Shown: positions 18,926 to 28,363, counted from the first letter of the stretch. The stretch is DNA of 64,000 nucleotides from Pseudomonas fluorescens (GCF_900215245.1 NZ_LT907842.1:1860001-1924000), one strand, 5' to 3'. Notes: generated by a model from the letters alone, not told the origin. Program-made: numbers and translations.

Positions 18926-19711
18926 ATGACCAAGCGCTACAGCGCCCTGCTCACTGCCCTGTTTGCCAGCCTGATGCTGAGCCAGGCACCCGCCCAGGCC
19001 AATGGTCTGGAGGATATCGTCGCCCGGGGCACCCTGAAGGTCGCCGTCCCTCAAGACTTCCCGCCATTCGGCTCGGTCGGCCCTGACATGAAACCTCGCG
19101 GCCTGGACATCGACACCGCCAAGCTGCTGGCCGACCAACTCAAGGTCAAGCTGGAGTTGACGCCGGTCAACAGCACCAACCGCATCCCGTTCCTTACCAC
19201 CGGCAAGGTCGACCTGGTGATTTCCAGCCTGGGCAAGAACCCCGAGCGGGAAAAGGTCATCGACTTCTCCAGGGCTTACGCGCCGTTCTACCTGGCGGTG
19301 TTCGGTCCGCCTGACGCAGCCATCAGCACCACCGACGACCTCAAGGGCAAAACCATCAGCGTGACGCGCGGCGCCATCGAAGACATCGAGCTGACCGCCG
19401 TGGCGCCCAAAGAAGCGACCATCAAGCGTTTCGAAGACAACAACTCGACCATCGCCGCCTACCTGGCTGGCCAGGTCGACCTGATTGCCAGCGGCAACGT
19501 GGTGATGGTGGCGATCAGCGAGCGCAACCCCAAACGTGTACCGGCCCTGAAAGTGAAACTCAAGGACTCGCCGGTCTACGTGGGCGTGAACAAGAACGAG
19601 CCGGCATTGCTGGAGAAGGTTAACCAGATTCTGGTGGCGGCCAAGGCCGACGGCAGCCTGGAAAAGAACGCGATGCAGTGGCTCAAAGAGCCGCTGCCCG
19701 CCGACCTTTGA
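18926..19711 (+). CDS. Amino-acid ABC transporter, periplasmic binding protein
   Basis: The ATG at 18926 has GGAGAG five bases upstream and opens a signal peptide (MTKRYSALL... to AQANG); the frame from 18869 lacks these. The 261-residue protein belongs to solute-binding family 3: GTLKVAVPQDFPPFG, the PRGLDIDTAKLLA strand-helix, VDLVISSLGKNPEREKVIDFS and the hinge. It binds a polar amino acid or derivative in the periplasm and delivers it to the permeases encoded downstream. Substrate cannot be fixed from sequence. Confidence 0.92.
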   Translation: MTKRYSALLTALFASLMLSQAPAQANGLEDIVARGTLKVAVPQDFPPFGSVGPDMKPRGLDIDTAKLLADQLKVKLELTPVNSTNRIPFLTTGKVDLVISSLGKNPEREKVIDFSRAYAPFYLAVFGPPDAAISTTDDLKGKTISVTRGAIEDIELTAVAPKEATIKRFEDNNSTIAAYLAGQVDLIASGNVVMVAISERNPKRVPALKVKLKDSPVYVGVNKNEPALLEKVNQILVAAKADGSLEKNAMQWLKEPLPADL

Positions 19712-19728
19712 CGCGACGGAGCTGATTC

Positions 19729-20397
19729 ATGGCCTATCAATTCGACTTTGTGCCCGTACTGGCCAATACCGACCTGCTGTTGCGCGGCGCCTTGTTCACG
19801 CTTGAACTGACGGCCATCGGCGCGATTCTGGGGGTTGCCCTGGGCACCGTCGGTGCCGTGGTGCGGGCGTGGAAGATCCAGCCGTTCGCCTGGTTCTTCG
19901 GCGTGTATGTCGAGTTGATCCGCAACACGCCGTTTCTGGTGCAGTTGTTTTTCATCTTTTTCGGCTTGCCGTCACTGGGGCTGAAAATCACCGAGTGGCA
20001 AGCGGCCGTGCTGGCGATGGTCATCAACCTGGGGGCTTACTCCACCGAGATCATCCGGGCCGGCATCCAGGCGATCCCTCGTGGTCAGCTGGAAGCGGCG
20101 GCAGCATTAGCGATGACGCGTTTTGAAGCGTTCCGCCATGTGGTGCTGCTGCCCGCTCTGGGCAAGGTGTGGCCGGCCCTGAGCAGCCAGATCATCATCG
20201 TGATGCTGGGTTCGGCGGTGTGTTCGCAAATCGCCACCGAAGAGCTGAGCTTTGCCGCCAACTTCATTCAGTCACGTAACTTCCGCGCCTTTGAAACCTA
20301 CGCACTGACCACCCTGGTGTACCTGTGCATGGCGCTGATGATTCGCCAGTTGCTCAACTGGATTGGCCGACGGTTTGTGATGAGGAACAGCCGATGA
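19729..20397 (+). CDS. Amino-acid ABC transporter permease 1
   Basis: The 222-residue protein has about five membrane segments and the HisM/HisQ-type EAA loop (GQLEAAAALAMTRFEAFRHVVLLPALGKVWPALS). It starts 18 bases after the binding-protein gene with GGAG upstream. The C-terminus overlaps the start of the second permease (ATGA). The two permeases form the channel heterodimer of a polar amino-acid importer. Confidence 0.92.
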   Translation: MAYQFDFVPVLANTDLLLRGALFTLELTAIGAILGVALGTVGAVVRAWKIQPFAWFFGVYVELIRNTPFLVQLFFIFFGLPSLGLKITEWQAAVLAMVINLGAYSTEIIRAGIQAIPRGQLEAAAALAMTRFEAFRHVVLLPALGKVWPALSSQIIIVMLGSAVCSQIATEELSFAANFIQSRNFRAFETYALTTLVYLCMALMIRQLLNWIGRRFVMRNSR

Positions 20398-21044
20398 GTG
20401 ATTTTTCGTTCTGGGACATCGTGCGCAACCTGGCTGTCGGCCTGCAATGGACCCTGTTGCTGTCGCTGGTGGCCTTTGTCGGCGGTGGCCTGATCGGCTT
20501 GCTGGTGATGACGATGCGCATCAGCCGCAAAGCCTTCCCGCGCCATGTCGCGCGCACCTACATTGAACTGTTTCAGGGTACGCCGCTGTTGATGCAGCTG
20601 TTTCTGGTGTTTTTCGGCATTGCCCTGCTGGGGGTGGATATCTCGCCCTGGCTGGCAGCGGCGATTGCCCTGACTTTGTTTACCAGTGCCTACCTGGCCG
20701 AGATCTGGCGCGGCTGCGTCGAGTCCATCGCCCACGGGCAGTGGGAAGCGTCGGCCAGCCTGGCCCTTAACCCACTTGAACAACTGCGTTACGTGATTCT
20801 GCCCCAGGCCCTGCGGATTGCCGTAGCACCTACGGTTGGCTTCTCGGTGCAAGTGGTCAAAGGCACCGCCGTGACCTCGATCATCGGTTTTACCGAACTG
20901 ACCAAAACCGGCGGCATGCTCGCCAACGCCACCTTCGAGCCCTTTATGGTCTATGGCTTGGTGGCCCTCGGTTACTTCCTGCTCTGCTACCCCTTGTCCC
21001 TCAGTGCGCGCTATCTGGAAAGGAGACTGCATGCCTCTGCTTAG
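20394..21044 (+). CDS. Amino-acid ABC transporter permease 2
   Basis: The ATG at 20394 overlaps the previous stop, so I take it over the longer frame at 20325. The 216-residue protein has the same fold as permease 1 and the EAA loop GQWEASASLALNPLEQLRYVILPQALRIAVAP. It ends 14 bases inside the ATPase gene, indicating tight translational coupling. Confidence 0.92.
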   Translation: MSDFSFWDIVRNLAVGLQWTLLLSLVAFVGGGLIGLLVMTMRISRKAFPRHVARTYIELFQGTPLLMQLFLVFFGIALLGVDISPWLAAAIALTLFTSAYLAEIWRGCVESIAHGQWEASASLALNPLEQLRYVILPQALRIAVAPTVGFSVQVVKGTAVTSIIGFTELTKTGGMLANATFEPFMVYGLVALGYFLLCYPLSLSARYLERRLHASA

Positions 21045-21768
21045 AATTTCCGCCCTGCATAAGTATTACGGCGATCACCATGTACTCAAGGGCATCGACC
21101 TGACGGTTGAAGAAGGCCAGGTGGTGGCGATCATCGGCCGCAGCGGCTCGGGCAAATCAACCTTGCTGCGTACCCTCAATGGCCTGGAGTCGATCAATGA
21201 TGGCGTGATCGAGGTCGATGGCGAATACCTCGACGCCGCCCGCGCCGACCTGCGCAGTTTGCGGCAGAAAGTCGGCATGGTGTTCCAGCAGTTCAACTTG
21301 TTCCCGCACCTGACCGTGGGCGAAAACGTCATGCTCGCACCACAAGTGGTGCAGAAAGTCCCCAAGGCCAAAGCCGCACAGCTTGCCAGGCAGATGCTTG
21401 AGCGAGTCGGGCTGGGCGAGAAGTTCGACGCTTTCCCTGATCGCCTGTCCGGCGGGCAACAGCAGCGCGTCGCCATTGCGCGGGCATTGGCCATGTCGCC
21501 CAAAGTGCTGCTGTGCGACGAAATAACCTCCGCCCTGGACCCGGAGTTGGTCAATGAAGTGCTCAGCGTCGTGCGCCAACTGGCCAAGGACGGCATGACC
21601 TTGATCATGGTGACCCACGAAATGCGCTTTGCCCGGGAAGTCGGGGACAAACTGGTGTTTATGCACCAAGGCAAGGTGCATGAAGTAGGCGACCCCAAAA
21701 CACTGTTCGCCAACCCCAAGACACCCGAGTTCGCCAACTTCATTGGTTCGGTGGAACAGCCGGGCTGA
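21031..21768 (+). CDS. Amino-acid ABC transporter ATPase (GlnQ/HisP type)
   Basis: The 245-residue ATPase starts at the ATG at 21031, ten bases after AGGAG. Walker A GRSGSGKST, Q-loop VFQQFNLFPHLTV, signature LSGGQQQRVAIARAL and Walker B VLLCDEITSALDPEL are all intact. It powers the importer formed with the two permeases and binding protein upstream. It is the last gene of the operon and overlaps by 29 bp the convergent end of the fimbrial minor-subunit gene. Confidence 0.95.
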   Translation: MPLLRISALHKYYGDHHVLKGIDLTVEEGQVVAIIGRSGSGKSTLLRTLNGLESINDGVIEVDGEYLDAARADLRSLRQKVGMVFQQFNLFPHLTVGENVMLAPQVVQKVPKAKAAQLARQMLERVGLGEKFDAFPDRLSGGQQQRVAIARALAMSPKVLLCDEITSALDPELVNEVLSVVRQLAKDGMTLIMVTHEMRFAREVGDKLVFMHQGKVHEVGDPKTLFANPKTPEFANFIGSVEQPG

Positions 21769-22291
21769 TCAGTTCGAAACGGCCGTGCCCCTCAAGGTGC
21801 GTCTCGTCGCGTACCTCCAAGGCCTCAGCGGGCAGTTCGGTGTCGATATCGACCTGGGCTGTCAGCCGGCGCCCTGCTATCGGTAACCCTGCCGCCCGCG
21901 CCACCAAGGTCTGGCCGGGCAGCAATTGCCCGCTGGCAGGCTCGCCGGCCAAGTCGCTCGCCGCCCACTCCACAGCCCGCCCATCCACTTGGGCGTGTTT
22001 GAGGCTCAAGCGAAATCGCCCTTGGCGACCCAACACAAACCCCTGCCCATCTGCTGCGACACCAACAAACCGCAATGCCATTGCTGCAGGCTCAGTGCAA
22101 AAAACGTTCACGCGCAACCTACGCGTCGCAAGCACCAAGGCGGCCCTTTCAACACGCGCCTCTGTGCGGATGGCGCCATAGTCGATGCGTGGCTGGCTCA
22201 CCGATAACCGACAGTTGTCGGCCAGGACGTCAGGTGCTGCCAGTACCGTGCAGAGCAACACCAAACGCAGCCTTTCAAACTTAACGGCCAT
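21740..22291 (-). CDS. Minor fimbrial-type subunit, DUF1120-like
   Basis: The ATG at 22291 starts a signal peptide (MAVKFERLRLVLLC... to VLADN); this start overlaps the usher stop by about 11 bases, whereas the longer frame at 22408 lies inside the usher. The 183-residue protein begins its mature part with NCRLSVSQPRIDYGAI, which matches the start of the major subunit at 26271 in the CNLSLAGSGIIDYGTI region, and has the second cysteine (VFCTEP). This is the Cys-pair, Ig-like pilin pattern of DUF1120 proteins. It is the last gene of the usher operon and may be an anchor or tip. Confidence 0.75.
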   Translation of the reverse strand: MAVKFERLRLVLLCTVLAAPDVLADNCRLSVSQPRIDYGAIRTEARVERAALVLATRRLRVNVFCTEPAAMALRFVGVAADGQGFVLGRQGRFRLSLKHAQVDGRAVEWAASDLAGEPASGQLLPGQTLVARAAGLPIAGRRLTAQVDIDTELPAEALEVRDETHLEGHGRFELISPAVPPNQ

Positions 22292-24782
22292 GGCACACCG
22301 CCGAGGTCGTTGCATAGAATTTGTCATTGTCTGGTTGGGTCTCAAGATCAATACGCAACACGCAGCTGGAAGAGTCAGGCAATGAAACCCGCAGGCTTTG
22401 CGCCTCATCGACGTCGTTGAGGAAAATCATGCCGTCACCCACCACGCTGGTCAGGAAGCGATCACCCTTGCCGAATACCGTGGCGCCTTGAGGCAATGGC
22501 CGGCCGTGCTGATCATGCGCGGTAAGCAACATGCGGCGCACGTTCACCACATCGAAATTCACGGCATTGAAGGACCCACGGCCTGCGGTGAGCATCTGGG
22601 TGCCGTTTTTCAGGTCGACGCGTTTGGGCAAGGACTGGGTTTGCACCTCGACTCGGCTGTTGGTGTAGGCCGGCAAGCCTGCGATCACCGCTTGCCCGCG
22701 GTAGTCCGTCCACACAGGGCCTTGGGGCGTCTCGACTTTTGCCGCGCCGATCTGCCCTACCGAGACGATGCCGAACGTGTCTTGCACGGCATACGGTGAG
22801 AACGTCAGGCCACCCGCGTGAGCCACCACGCCGCCCTGCAACTGCCCTGTGTAGCTGGTGCCCAGGGGGTCACGGCTGACACCCAGGCCAACGCGGGTAT
22901 AACGCGGCAATAGATCCACATTGCCACGCACCGATTGCTCTCGGGCATTGAGGTCGCGCTCGACCCCCACTTCGTAATTCACAGACTCGTTGACCCGCTC
23001 GCTAAGCGCTGTGCCAGCAGTGAATCGGTCCCCGCGCCGGCTGGCGTAGCTATTAAGCCGACGATCTCGCCCAAGGGGCACACTGACCTGCAGACGCAAG
23101 GACAGGTCATGCTCCACAGCTCTTTCATTTCGCTCGCCGGCAAGCGTGGCATCACGGCCCATCCGCGTACCGCCCACCTGCGAATCCGCAATCAACGCGA
23201 CATCGGCGTGGCTGAATGACTTGTTCCAGGAGGCAGACACATGCTCGGTCGTTCGGCCGTCAAATTGAGACCCGTGGGTATAGCCCGCAGAAAATACGCC
23301 CAGCGTGGGATCGGCCCAGCTCAGGCTTGCCGTGTATTGGTTTTTGAAGCGCGAACCCAATTCATCGGCCGTGTATGAGCGGCCGGCCTCAAGCACCTCA
23401 CGATACCCCCGGGTTTGGCTGGTTGCGCTGAGGTTGACGTCGATATTGGCGTAGACCGGGCTGCTGACAGACACGCTGCTGCGCGCCCCGGACACTGCAC
23501 TTTTGCCGTCTCGAGAAAGGTTTTGCCGCGCAGCCACAGAAACTCGCTGAAAAAACACACTGCTCAGGGTGCCACCTGCCGACCAGTATTCATCCGTACT
23601 CAACAAGCCAAAGCCCGCAGACGAGTTGCGCCCCAAACCCCAGGTGCCGCTCCCCATGGCGACCACCGGTGACGGCCCCTCTTCACCCGCACTCTTGCGC
23701 AGCTTGCCAACCGAGAAATAGTAACCCGGAGCCGCCGGGGCAGCCCCCGCAAACGAGGCCGCCGGCACCACAAAGCTGCGCCTGGCACCCCGCACGTCGA
23801 TCACGCTGACCTCCAGGTCACTGGTGCCATTGAGCAATGGCAATCCCGTTAGCCGGAAGGGACCTTCCGGCACCAGCGTGCTGTGAATCAACACGCCGGA
23901 CTGGCGAACTTCGATCCGTGATTGGCTCTGGGCAAGCCCTTCGACCACGGCATTGTTGCTGCCCACAGCGACGCGTGATTGACCATCGGGGAAAAACTGC
24001 AGGCCAGATAACTGGACGCCACCAAACAGCGGGTTATGGCTGGATATCTGCCCCACCTGGAAAGTCGATTGCAGCGCGGCAATGTCCCGCTGTGCATAGG
24101 CGTATACATGCTCGGTACGGGCCTTGCCGTTATCGGACACATAGAATTGACGACTGCGAACAATCCAGTCCTCAAGGTTGAAGCCTGCCTCGGTATAAGC
24201 CGAAACGAACCGGCTGGGCGCGCTGCGCGAACGGCTGTCGAAACCCAGCACGTCGTAGTTGAACAACGCCGCTGCCCCGCCTTTGGAAAAATGCCCGGCG
24301 TCCCACTGGGGATCACGCAATGACTGGGTGGGCACCACCAGCGTCACCTCGTCCGTGCCGGGACGCAGCTTCACCATCGTCGTCGGAAATGCCCCCAAGA
24401 AATCATGGCAAGACTGGTCGGGCGTAGCGCCTTCCTGAATGATGGTGCCGGGCGTCACTAACCCCGCTTTCTCCAGTAACCCCGGGGTGAAGCACAAGCG
24501 GCCCTCGTGATCGAAGCGTGCATCCACCAGCCCCAGCGGGTTTCCATTGACCCGCAACCCCACCACCTGGACGCCTTCGCGAAAGCGCGCCGCGTTGCGA
24601 AAGTAGTCGGAGACCTTCGGGTCGATACCGTGGGCGGTGAGTGACGCGAGGTCGAAACCCTCCCCGAGCTCCAGTGCCGACACAAGAACGGGCAGACTCC
24701 ACAGGGTCGCAAACCCTATGATCAGGGTGGGTCTGCAGGGCCAAAAATACGCTGCGATGCTTTGACTCGAAGGGTTCGACAT
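22281..24782 (-). CDS. Outer-membrane fimbrial usher (FimD/PapC family)
   Basis: The 833-residue usher has a signal peptide (ends VSALE), an N-terminal chaperone-binding domain, a TonB-like 24-strand barrel and C-terminal plug/CTD regions. Family blocks seen are QFYVSDNGKARTEHVYAYAQRDI, the GxxLPRAN-like equivalent region and the conserved GQAVIAGLPAYTNSRVEV block. C-terminal Cys pair residues are present (CVLRID...CHGR). It assembles the two DUF1120-like subunits on the cell surface. It starts ten bases after the chaperone stop. Confidence 0.9.
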   Translation of the reverse strand: MSNPSSQSIAAYFWPCRPTLIIGFATLWSLPVLVSALELGEGFDLASLTAHGIDPKVSDYFRNAARFREGVQVVGLRVNGNPLGLVDARFDHEGRLCFTPGLLEKAGLVTPGTIIQEGATPDQSCHDFLGAFPTTMVKLRPGTDEVTLVVPTQSLRDPQWDAGHFSKGGAAALFNYDVLGFDSRSRSAPSRFVSAYTEAGFNLEDWIVRSRQFYVSDNGKARTEHVYAYAQRDIAALQSTFQVGQISSHNPLFGGVQLSGLQFFPDGQSRVAVGSNNAVVEGLAQSQSRIEVRQSGVLIHSTLVPEGPFRLTGLPLLNGTSDLEVSVIDVRGARRSFVVPAASFAGAAPAAPGYYFSVGKLRKSAGEEGPSPVVAMGSGTWGLGRNSSAGFGLLSTDEYWSAGGTLSSVFFQRVSVAARQNLSRDGKSAVSGARSSVSVSSPVYANIDVNLSATSQTRGYREVLEAGRSYTADELGSRFKNQYTASLSWADPTLGVFSAGYTHGSQFDGRTTEHVSASWNKSFSHADVALIADSQVGGTRMGRDATLAGERNERAVEHDLSLRLQVSVPLGRDRRLNSYASRRGDRFTAGTALSERVNESVNYEVGVERDLNAREQSVRGNVDLLPRYTRVGLGVSRDPLGTSYTGQLQGGVVAHAGGLTFSPYAVQDTFGIVSVGQIGAAKVETPQGPVWTDYRGQAVIAGLPAYTNSRVEVQTQSLPKRVDLKNGTQMLTAGRGSFNAVNFDVVNVRRMLLTAHDQHGRPLPQGATVFGKGDRFLTSVVGDGMIFLNDVDEAQSLRVSLPDSSSCVLRIDLETQPDNDKFYATTSAVCHGR

Positions 24783-24789
24783 GAGTCGG

Positions 24790-25539
24790 TCACCCCCCGT
24801 CGGTAACGATCGGAGCCCGGTAGTGGTCGACCGTAAACCCGTAGACCGTCGCCGGCTGTATCTCGACCTCGGTCACGCTGCCCAAGGGACTGCCGACCTC
24901 TGCCGCCAGCACCTCACCCGGCAATATGTAGGTGCGCGGCAATATGGCCGGAACACCCTGTGGAAACACTTGCACATCCGGCGCCAGACGCACGACATAG
25001 GCACTGTCGTTATGGACGGTGAGACGTTCTCCCGCCCGCTTCCACTTCAGCAATTCCCAAGGCGTGTGGTGCCGAGGCAAGCCTTGTGGGTGCAGGATCA
25101 GCGGCAAATTCTGTCGAAGGGTGATACCGATGGTCGCCCCCTGCGCCGCGCGCGCTTGGGGAATACCTTCGAAGGACACGCGCTTGAGCCGTTGGGTCTT
25201 AAGCGGCGCCTTCAAGGTGGCGATGAACCGCACCAGTTGCGTGTCGCCCGCCTCCACACGAGCGATGGGCGGTGTGACGATCAATAGCGGCTCCAGGTCC
25301 TCCGGCACGTTCTCCACGACCGAATGAAGCAGCGCCGGCCCTGCATCGGTATTTTTGATGTTGATTGTGGCTTCGCCGTCTTCCTCATAAAGCACCACCA
25401 CAGTTGTTTCCGGATACATGCCATCCGCCACAGCAGCAGTGGTAAACAACAGGCAAATGCTTGCACCCCGCAATAGCGCACTGCACATCACTAAAAAACC
25501 ACGCACTCTATATTCCCCGCAACTAATAAAGTTGACCAT
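24790..25539 (-). CDS. Periplasmic fimbrial chaperone (PapD family)
   Basis: The product is about 249 residues from the ATG at 25539, or 232 from the ATG at 25488; neither has a strong ribosome site, so the start is uncertain. A signal peptide is followed by an Ig-like domain with the characteristic RLIVTP-type strand (LLIVTPPIARVEAGDTQLVRF) and the G1 strand ending in hydrophobic alternation. A second domain begins near ITLRQNLPLILHPQG. It donates a beta strand to subunits before the usher takes them. Confidence 0.88.
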   Translation of the reverse strand: MVNFISCGEYRVRGFLVMCSALLRGASICLLFTTAAVADGMYPETTVVVLYEEDGEATINIKNTDAGPALLHSVVENVPEDLEPLLIVTPPIARVEAGDTQLVRFIATLKAPLKTQRLKRVSFEGIPQARAAQGATIGITLRQNLPLILHPQGLPRHHTPWELLKWKRAGERLTVHNDSAYVVRLAPDVQVFPQGVPAILPRTYILPGEVLAAEVGSPLGSVTEVEIQPATVYGFTVDHYRAPIVTDGG

Positions 25540-25560
25540 TGGCCGTCAAGCGCCCACAGA

Positions 25561-25602
25561 AAAACAGCCAACAAGAAACAATAAGCTTCTTGGCTGGCTG
25601 TT
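25561..25602 (-). terminator. Possible hairpin between major subunit and chaperone genes
   Basis: AAACAGCCA...AGAA and TTCT...TGGCTGTTT form a near-complete inverted repeat of about 15 bases with a short AT-rich loop, just after the major subunit stop on the - strand. Such hairpins can attenuate read-through so that the major subunit is made in excess. Not a classical terminator because the following T run is short. Confidence 0.5.
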
Positions 25603-25611
25603 TAACGTTAC

Positions 25612-26271
25612 TTAGATGTAACTCAATACAAGCGTGGCGCGCCCATCAATAGAGACGTCTCGACTCAGGTCCAGGTCCTGGGCTCGGTTGATGACAGCCT
25701 TGACTGCAAGTGTGCCCGTCAATTGGTTAACGGCGGTGGGTGTAAAGGTAGCGCCGTTGCGCCAGGAGTACTGGGCGGGCGATTGGGCAACCTTGCCATC
25801 GCTGTTATTCCAGGCGCCAGCGCCGATACGCATGATCGGATACAGCGCTATGCTGGACGATCGCAGATCCCTGAGGGTGACCGAATAGCCACCGGTGCGA
25901 CGGGCGCCTACAGCCCCCAACCCGAAATTCTGCGCTTCAGTAAAGCCGGCACCCAGGATGCCCGGCACCTTGCTGCCTGCTTGCAGATCGGTAAAGGTGA
26001 TGCCGAACCTGGCAGGCGTCGTGCCACAATTGACGATCAGGGAAGTGCTCCTCTCTTCGCGCGGATTGAATGCAGTCTGGGACAATTCGCCCGAGCGAAT
26101 CGTGCCGTAATCGATGATACCGCTGCCGGCCAGGCTGAGGTTACAGGCTGCCGGTGTGATCGTCCCCCTGACGACCAACTGGGCGCTGGTATTGGTAGTC
26201 GCCTGGGCAGTTAAGGCCGCAGCCAGGCACGCAATACCGAGAGTCAAGCCAACAATTTTTTTCATGTTCAT
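25612..26271 (-). CDS. Major fimbrial-type subunit, DUF1120-like
   Basis: The 219-residue protein starts at the ATG at 26271 or, with better spacing to ACAGG, at 26265. A signal peptide (to AQATT) is followed by the SAQLVVRGTITPAACNLSLAGSGIIDYG start and a second Cys (IVNCGTTP), giving the pilin Cys pair. The C-terminus ends in hydrophobic alternation (RATLVLSYI) suited to strand exchange with the chaperone. It is the first gene of the four-gene fimbrial operon and is downstream of a 480-base AT-rich region. Confidence 0.82.
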   Translation of the reverse strand: MNMKKIVGLTLGIACLAAALTAQATTNTSAQLVVRGTITPAACNLSLAGSGIIDYGTIRSGELSQTAFNPREERSTSLIVNCGTTPARFGITFTDLQAGSKVPGILGAGFTEAQNFGLGAVGARRTGGYSVTLRDLRSSSIALYPIMRIGAGAWNNSDGKVAQSPAQYSWRNGATFTPTAVNQLTGTLAVKAVINRAQDLDLSRDVSIDGRATLVLSYI

Positions 26272-26750
26272 CCTGTCACTAAAAAAGTTATCAGGTGTTC
26301 TTTATTTGTGTCTTGGCGACTCCATCGCCCAACGATTTATCTTCCGGGACGTGCACAACGATAAATAAATGCCACCTCGGCAGAATTGCCGGATGACAGT
26401 GTGTCGCTTTGGCACTTCATTAAAGAATCAGATAACACGACAATAACTGTGGGAATGATAAAAACAAACACCCTCCATTAAACCAGCCACAATGTAGTTC
26501 CCAATAAAATAATGAAGGAGATATCGAATCGCTCACTGTCGGAAATTTCACAAACCACCTTATGACCGCCGATAATAAAAACACACTACAACGTCGAAGA
26601 ACTTAGTCGGCACGCACTTATAAAACCGCCCTACCTTTACTAAAGGAATTCCCCACAGACAGCCTCAGGAAAATTACTGAAGCACAACGCGTTGGCGCCA
26701 GCGGTCGATCGTGGCACGATGGTGAGGTTATCGACCGAGACCCCCAAACC
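26272..26750. other. AT-rich 480-base intergenic region, fimbrial operon / ppx
   Basis: This is one of the two longest gene-free stretches. It is much AT-richer than the flanking genes, mainly 26280-26650, and should carry the fimbrial promoter (to the left) and the ppx promoter (to the right). An 8-base inverted repeat (CGGTCGAT at 26702-26709, ATCGACCG at 26730-26737) lies just before the ppx start. No gene or RNA could be assigned. The base composition suits an H-NS/MvaT-silenced promoter, which is inference. Confidence 0.5.
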
Positions 26751-28253
26751 ATGCCGCAATCCCAAGCCAAGAATCTGTCCCTGATCGCCGCCATCGACCT
26801 GGGCTCCAACAGCTTTCACATGGTCGTGGCCAAGGCCCAGAACGGCGAAATCCGCATCCTCGAGCGGCTCGGCGAAAAAGTACAACTGGCTGCCGGGATC
26901 GACGACGAGCGCCAGCTCAATGAAGAATCCATGCAACGCGGGCTCGATTGCCTCAAGCGCTTTGCCCAACTGATCAATGGCATGCCTTTGGGCGCCGTGC
27001 GAATCGTTGGGACCAACGCCCTGCGTGAAGCGCGCAACCGCGGTGAATTCATCCGCCGCGCCGAGGAAATCCTCGGCCACCCGGTAGAAGTCATTTCCGG
27101 CCGTGAAGAAGCACGCCTGATCTACCTGGGTGTCTCCCACACCCTGGCTGACACGCCTGGCAAGCGCCTGGTGGCGGATATCGGCGGTGGCAGTACCGAG
27201 TTCATTATCGGCCAGCGTTTCGAGCCGCTGCTGCGCGAGAGCCTGCAAATGGGCTGCGTCAGCTTTACCCAGCGCTATTTCAAGGACGGCAAGATCACTC
27301 CGGCACGCTATGCCCAGGCCTACACGGCCGCGCGACTGGAGATCATGAGCATCGAGCACGCCCTGCACCGCCTGACCTGGGATGAGGCCATCGGCTCATC
27401 CGGCACCATCCGTGCCATCGGCCTGGCGCTGAAGGCCGGCGGCCATGGCACCGGCGAGGTCAACGCCGAAGGTCTCGCGTGGCTCAAGCGCAAGCTGTTC
27501 AAACTGGGCGATGCCGAGAAAATCGACTTCGATGGCATCAAGCCTGATCGCCGCACCATCTTCCCGGCAGGCCTGGCGATTCTCGAAGCGATCTTCGACG
27601 CCCTCGAACTGCAACGCATGGACCACTGCGATGGCGCCCTGCGTGAAGGCGTGCTGTACGACCTGCTGGGCCGCCATCATCACGAAGACGTGCGTGAGCG
27701 CACCCTTACCTCATTGATGGAGCGTTATCACGTCGATCTGGAACAGGCAGCCCGCGTGGAGCGCAAAGCGCTGCACGCCTTCGACCAGGTGGCCGAGGAC
27801 TGGGACCTGGAAGACGGCGTCTGGCGCGAACTGCTCGGCTGGGCAGCCAAGGTGCATGAAGTGGGCCTGGACATCGCCCACTACCATTACCACAAACATG
27901 GCGCCTACCTGATCGAGCACTCGGACCTCGCCGGTTTCTCCCGCGAAGACCAACAGATGCTCGCGCTGCTGGTGCGTGGCCATCGCCGCAACATTCCAAA
28001 GGACAAGTTTGCCGAGTTCGGCGATGAAGGCATCAAGCTGATCCGCCTGTGCGTGCTGCTGCGCTTTGCGATCCTGTTCCACCACATCCGTGGCACACAG
28101 GAAATGCCCCAGGTCACCCTGCGCGCCAACGGCGACAGCCTCGACGTGGTGTTCCCCAAAGGCTGGCTGGACGAAAACCAGCTGACCCAGGCGGACTTCG
28201 CCCAGGAAGCGGAGTGGCTGACGCGGGTTGGGTTCAGCCTGAACCTGCGCTAA
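26751..28253 (+). CDS. ppx: Exopolyphosphatase
   Basis: The 500-residue protein has the actin-like ATPase core of the Ppx/GppA family: [15 protein letters not shown] near residue 13, the phosphate loop [16 protein letters not shown], and the catalytic Glu region [18 protein letters not shown]. The C-terminal HD-like domain contains [16 protein letters not shown]. It cuts orthophosphate from the end of polyphosphate chains. It converges on ppk, with a REPIN between them. Confidence 0.95.
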   Translation: MPQSQAKNLSLIAAIDLGSNSFHMVVAKAQNGEIRILERLGEKVQLAAGIDDERQLNEESMQRGLDCLKRFAQLINGMPLGAVRIVGTNALREARNRGEFIRRAEEILGHPVEVISGREEARLIYLGVSHTLADTPGKRLVADIGGGSTEFIIGQRFEPLLRESLQMGCVSFTQRYFKDGKITPARYAQAYTAARLEIMSIEHALHRLTWDEAIGSSGTIRAIGLALKAGGHGTGEVNAEGLAWLKRKLFKLGDAEKIDFDGIKPDRRTIFPAGLAILEAIFDALELQRMDHCDGALREGVLYDLLGRHHHEDVRERTLTSLMERYHVDLEQAARVERKALHAFDQVAEDWDLEDGVWRELLGWAAKVHEVGLDIAHYHYHKHGAYLIEHSDLAGFSREDQQMLALLVRGHRRNIPKDKFAEFGDEGIKLIRLCVLLRFAILFHHIRGTQEMPQVTLRANGDSLDVVFPKGWLDENQLTQADFAQEAEWLTRVGFSLNLR

Positions 28254-28269
28254 AGCGCACTGCAAAACA

Positions 28270-28363
28270 AATGTGGGAGGGGGCTTGCTCCCGATAGCGA
28301 AGTGTCAGTTGACCTATTCATCAACTGACCCACTGCAATCGGGAGCAAGCCCCCTCCCACATT
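28270..28363. repeat. REPIN (26-bp inverted arms)
   Basis: Arms at 28270-28295 and 28338-28363 are exact reverse complements (AATGTGGGAG...), with an inner 9-base inverted repeat at 28304-28312 and 28321-28329. It lies between the convergent ppx and ppk genes and is likely to serve as their shared 3' end structure. Confidence 0.88.

Noticed and set aside
17975..21768. Naming the ABC importer as glutamate, glutamine or histidine specific
   Set aside because: Substrate cannot be told from family 3 binding-protein motifs alone.
26512..26565. 17-codon frame MKEISNRS... in the AT-rich gap before ppx
   Set aside because: No ribosome site at the right distance and no evidence of translation; too short to support.
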